In this document: one piece after another, positions 61,860 through 64,000 of the stretch
Numbering within the stretch: the first letter of the stretch is position 1
How the letters are laid out: each line of letters begins with the position of its first letter
Assembly (NCBI RefSeq): GCF_031656915.1
Contig: NZ_CP134227.1
Location: 1,488,001-1,552,000, forward strand
Length of the DNA stretch: 64,000 bases
From: Nocardioides marmorisolisilvae
GTDB lineage: Bacteria > Actinomycetota > Actinomycetes > Propionibacteriales > Nocardioidaceae
Direction: 5' to 3'
The notes under the pieces: model-generated
What the model saw: the letters and a program-made list of their open reading frames with translations, nothing else
Told to the model about the DNA's origin: nothing
Database searches by the model: none
Translations under genes and position numbers: made by a program

Positions 61860-63698
61860 GTGCGTCGTCCGATCGCAGCCAGCGTGGTGCTGGCCACCGC
61901 GGCTGCACTCGCCGCACCGATGTTCGCTGCCACCGCGTATGCCACCACGAACCCTGTGGTCACCGCCTACTCCGACACACGGCAGACCCCGTACTCCTAC
62001 GAGCAGACGAACGACGGGAACATCCTGCGCGAAGCGTGCGCGGACGCGGCACCGAAAGCCGCTCGGCTCTCGCTCGCAACCGCGTTGCGGCACGCTGGCC
62101 ACCTGGTGTCCAAGGCATCCCACGGAAAGGGCGCGCGCAAGCTGGCCCACAGCGCATCGGGCAAGACCGAGGACGCGGCGATGACCGGCGCGGTCTCTGC
62201 CGTGGTCGACGGAAGCCCGGTCGCCGCGCTCGCCGCGCTGCTGCGCGCGCACCACCTCGCGCGGAAGGATCCGGTGCCGCTCATCGACGGCGCCGCCCTG
62301 CTCGCCCAGATGGGCAAGCCCAACGAGGCCCTCGCCTTGTTGCGGGCGGTGAAGACCAAGCGACTGCCCGCACACGCACCGTTCACCGTGCCGTGGCCGG
62401 CCGTGATGTCGGCCGCGCGCGGTGCAGCCCAGCTCGACCTGCACCACTACGACGCGGCGATCACTGCCTACGCGGCGGCGCGCAAGGCAAACAAGCTGTT
62501 GCCCGAGGCCAACCAGGGACGCGCCGCGGCGTACGCGTGCAAGAACGACGACCAGCACGCGATGGTCTTCCTGACCGCCGGTACGACGCGGCAGCAGTTC
62601 CCCGACGGCGACTTCGTCGGTGGCGACCCGACCTCCGGCGGCCAGCAGGTCGCCGGACCGGAGGTGCTCGACACCCACCACGGAAAGACCATCACCCTCC
62701 CCAACTTCAAGCTTCCGCAGACGGTCGCGGAAGGCGCCGCGTTGAATCAGCCGTACCAGAACTACATTGAAGGGAAGTTGCGTGACCAGGAGAGGGCCGT
62801 CGACGCCGCAGCGCAGGCGGCGAGTGTGCCCTACGAGAAATTCATCGACGCCCCGACGACGACTCCGGCGACGGCCGGACGTGCGCAAGACATCCTCCAC
62901 GCCGTGGCAGAGACGGGCGTCGATCCCTCGGTCAAGCCACTGTGGGACAAGGCCTGGGCAGCCGAAGGCGTCCTGAGCGAGAAGATGACCAGCGTGCTGG
63001 GGCAGGCCCCGTGTTCGGACAAGGGCGCGTCGCAGGGCGAGCTCCGGGCGGACACCATCGCGTTCGACACGGACTGGCGCAAAGCGCTCGCTGCCGACTA
63101 CCGTCTGGGTACTGCGCTCGCAGCGAACCTGAAGACCCCGGCGGCACACGAGTACGCGATCGCGCAGGCGCGCTCGCATGCATGGAACAACATCGACTTC
63201 CTTGCCCACGAAGACAGTCGGATCGACTTCTACGACTGGCTGTGCCAGGACGAACAGTCGGGGTCCGGGGATCCCGTCAGCGGCTCGGTCGCGACACCCC
63301 CCAGCGCCGCATGCCCCACGGGCATCCAGGGCATGGCGATCAAGTTCAAGCTCTTCGGCATCACCGTGAGCGTCAGCTGCGAGGTCGTCAGCGCGAGCGT
63401 GGCGACCAAGGGCTGGATCGGCGCGTTCGTCAGCGGGACCTACGACTTCGGCAAGCGACAATTGACGATCTTCGGCGGACCCCAGGTGAGTGTCTCGACG
63501 CCGGACGGTCCGACGAAGTTCGGCGGATCGGTCAAGGACGGGATCTACGTGACCGTCGGCGACAAGGGGATCGAGGACATCGGCGCCAGGTACCAGCACG
63601 GCGTGACGTCGACCGTCGGGTCGGTGTCGACCAAGATCGCGGGCGACAAGATGGACTTCACCTTCGTCGGCGCGTTCTCCAGTGCGTTCAGCCGGTGA
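61860..63698 (+). CDS. Secreted protein of unknown family with TPR-like repeats and a beta-rich tail
   Basis: 612 aa from GTG 61860 (GGGAGG four bases upstream). Signal peptide of about 30 residues ending TAYA. Residues ~105-230 are helical and TPR-like (GSPVAALAALLRAHHLA, KPNEALALLRAVKTK, HYDAAITAYAAARKANKLLP). Residues ~300-490 are helical (QERAVDAAAQAASVPYEKF). Residues ~490-612 are beta-rich with repeated strand pairs (FKLFGITVSVSCEVVSASVA, YDFGKRQLTIFGGPQVSVST, GSVSTKIAGDKMDFTFVG). Two or three Cys pairs may be disulfides. No catalytic motif, no family recognised. Alternative start at ATG 61671 would add a non-signal extension. Confidence 0.68.
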   Translation: MRRPIAASVVLATAAALAAPMFAATAYATTNPVVTAYSDTRQTPYSYEQTNDGNILREACADAAPKAARLSLATALRHAGHLVSKASHGKGARKLAHSASGKTEDAAMTGAVSAVVDGSPVAALAALLRAHHLARKDPVPLIDGAALLAQMGKPNEALALLRAVKTKRLPAHAPFTVPWPAVMSAARGAAQLDLHHYDAAITAYAAARKANKLLPEANQGRAAAYACKNDDQHAMVFLTAGTTRQQFPDGDFVGGDPTSGGQQVAGPEVLDTHHGKTITLPNFKLPQTVAEGAALNQPYQNYIEGKLRDQERAVDAAAQAASVPYEKFIDAPTTTPATAGRAQDILHAVAETGVDPSVKPLWDKAWAAEGVLSEKMTSVLGQAPCSDKGASQGELRADTIAFDTDWRKALAADYRLGTALAANLKTPAAHEYAIAQARSHAWNNIDFLAHEDSRIDFYDWLCQDEQSGSGDPVSGSVATPPSAACPTGIQGMAIKFKLFGITVSVSCEVVSASVATKGWIGAFVSGTYDFGKRQLTIFGGPQVSVSTPDGPTKFGGSVKDGIYVTVGDKGIEDIGARYQHGVTSTVGSVSTKIAGDKMDFTFVGAFSSAFSR

Positions 63699-63879
63699 GC
63701 CGTTCGGGCATCAGGGCATCTTGCGCCCTTCGTGCGGGTGGTCCACCGCGCGGATCTGTCACACAGCGTCACATAGGTGCGCGCCGCGTGGTTCGACTCG
63801 TTCGTAGCCGGTCTGGTGCAACACCCGGCGCTCACCGGATCCCGGGCATCGCCCTTGCCGATATGACTGCGAAACCCGC

Positions 63880-64000
63880 TCAGAGCTCGGACTGGACCCC
63901 CGCAAGGAGCTGTCGTGCCATCACGATCCGCTGCACCTGGTTGGTGCCCTCGTAGATCTGGGTGATCTTGGCGTCGCGCATCATCCGCTCGACGGGGTAG
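63880..64000 (-). CDS. Acyl-CoA dehydrogenase, C-terminal end (gene continues past the window)
   Basis: Forty codons ending [32 protein letters not shown]...VQSEL. The segment [18 protein letters not shown] is the conserved C-terminal helix of acyl-CoA dehydrogenases, whose Glu-Gly-Thr contacts the FAD; the catalytic base is outside the window. 181 bp separates it from the preceding gene on the other strand; that space (63699-63879) holds no feature I can support. Confidence 0.93.
   Translation of the reverse strand, partial: YPVERMMRDAKITQIYEGTNQVQRIVMARQLLAGVQSEL

Overview
The window is high-GC actinobacterial DNA. I assign it to the Nocardioidaceae (a Nocardioides-like organism) from its gene families and order; this is inference from composition and synteny, without a 16S gene. 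Support includes the secA1/hpf/comF/lpqB/mtrB/mtrA/ahcY run, a WhiB gene next to the F420 genes, LL-DAP-actinomycete-style families (DUF3499, DUF5719, TIGR03089, Rv3235-like) and many GTG starts. ATGA/GTGA stop-start overlaps join most operon genes.

Layout. (1) 1-9.3 kb, metabolism: the N-terminal 1,204 residues of a large NAD-glutamate dehydrogenase (runs off the left edge), tryptophan 2,3-dioxygenase, two tandem DUF2505 proteins, P5C dehydrogenase with a coupled small membrane protein, and a WS/DGAT-type acyltransferase coupled to a small conserved protein. (2) 9.3-16.6 kb, envelope and poorly known genes: a His-rich lipoprotein with a polytopic membrane partner, a CpaB-like SAF protein followed by a CpaE/Ssd-like ATPase gene that is broken by a complete ISL3-family insertion (1,436 bp, 8-bp target duplication), a BldC/excisionase-type HTH protein, a conserved unknown, a LysM membrane protein and an Rv3235-like protein. 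(3) 16.7-29.7 kb: secA, a methyltransferase-YcaQ pair, a LuxR-type response regulator, long-form HPF, ComF-like protein, lpqB-mtrB-mtrA and ahcY. This order, and that of the next block, follows M. tuberculosis Rv3235-Rv3268 as I remember it. (4) 29.8-42.9 kb: an SLC30A9-like CDF protein, SIS protein, Trm112-like protein, manB, DUF3499, a zincin-fold protein lacking HExxH, DUF5719, a large glycosyltransferase, whiB, fbiA-cofE, manC and TIGR03089. (5) 42.9-55.9 kb, cell-wall polysaccharide: a PGRP amidase with FG-GAP repeats, an ABC exporter pair (RfbE/RfbD type), GlfT2-like transferase, UDP-galactopyranose mutase, a single-ORF double GT2 protein whose first half resembles GlfT1, and two divergent LCP proteins. 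(6) 55.9-64 kb: enoyl-CoA hydratase, S53 protease, PaaI thioesterase, dienelactone hydrolase, M1 peptidase, an unrecognised secreted protein and the C-terminal end of an acyl-CoA dehydrogenase.

How they work together. Block 5 reads as a self-contained pathway: Glf makes UDP-galactofuranose, the fused GT2 and GlfT2 extend a lipid-linked galactan, the ABC pair exports it, and LCP proteins attach it to peptidoglycan, with an amidase next door. ManB/ManC in block 4 supply GDP-mannose. MtrAB-LpqB sense and adjust the envelope, and SecA serves the many secreted proteins. fbiA and cofE make F420. The strongest single sequence observation is the IS insertion: removing it and one 8-bp repeat restores a 404-codon frame exactly.
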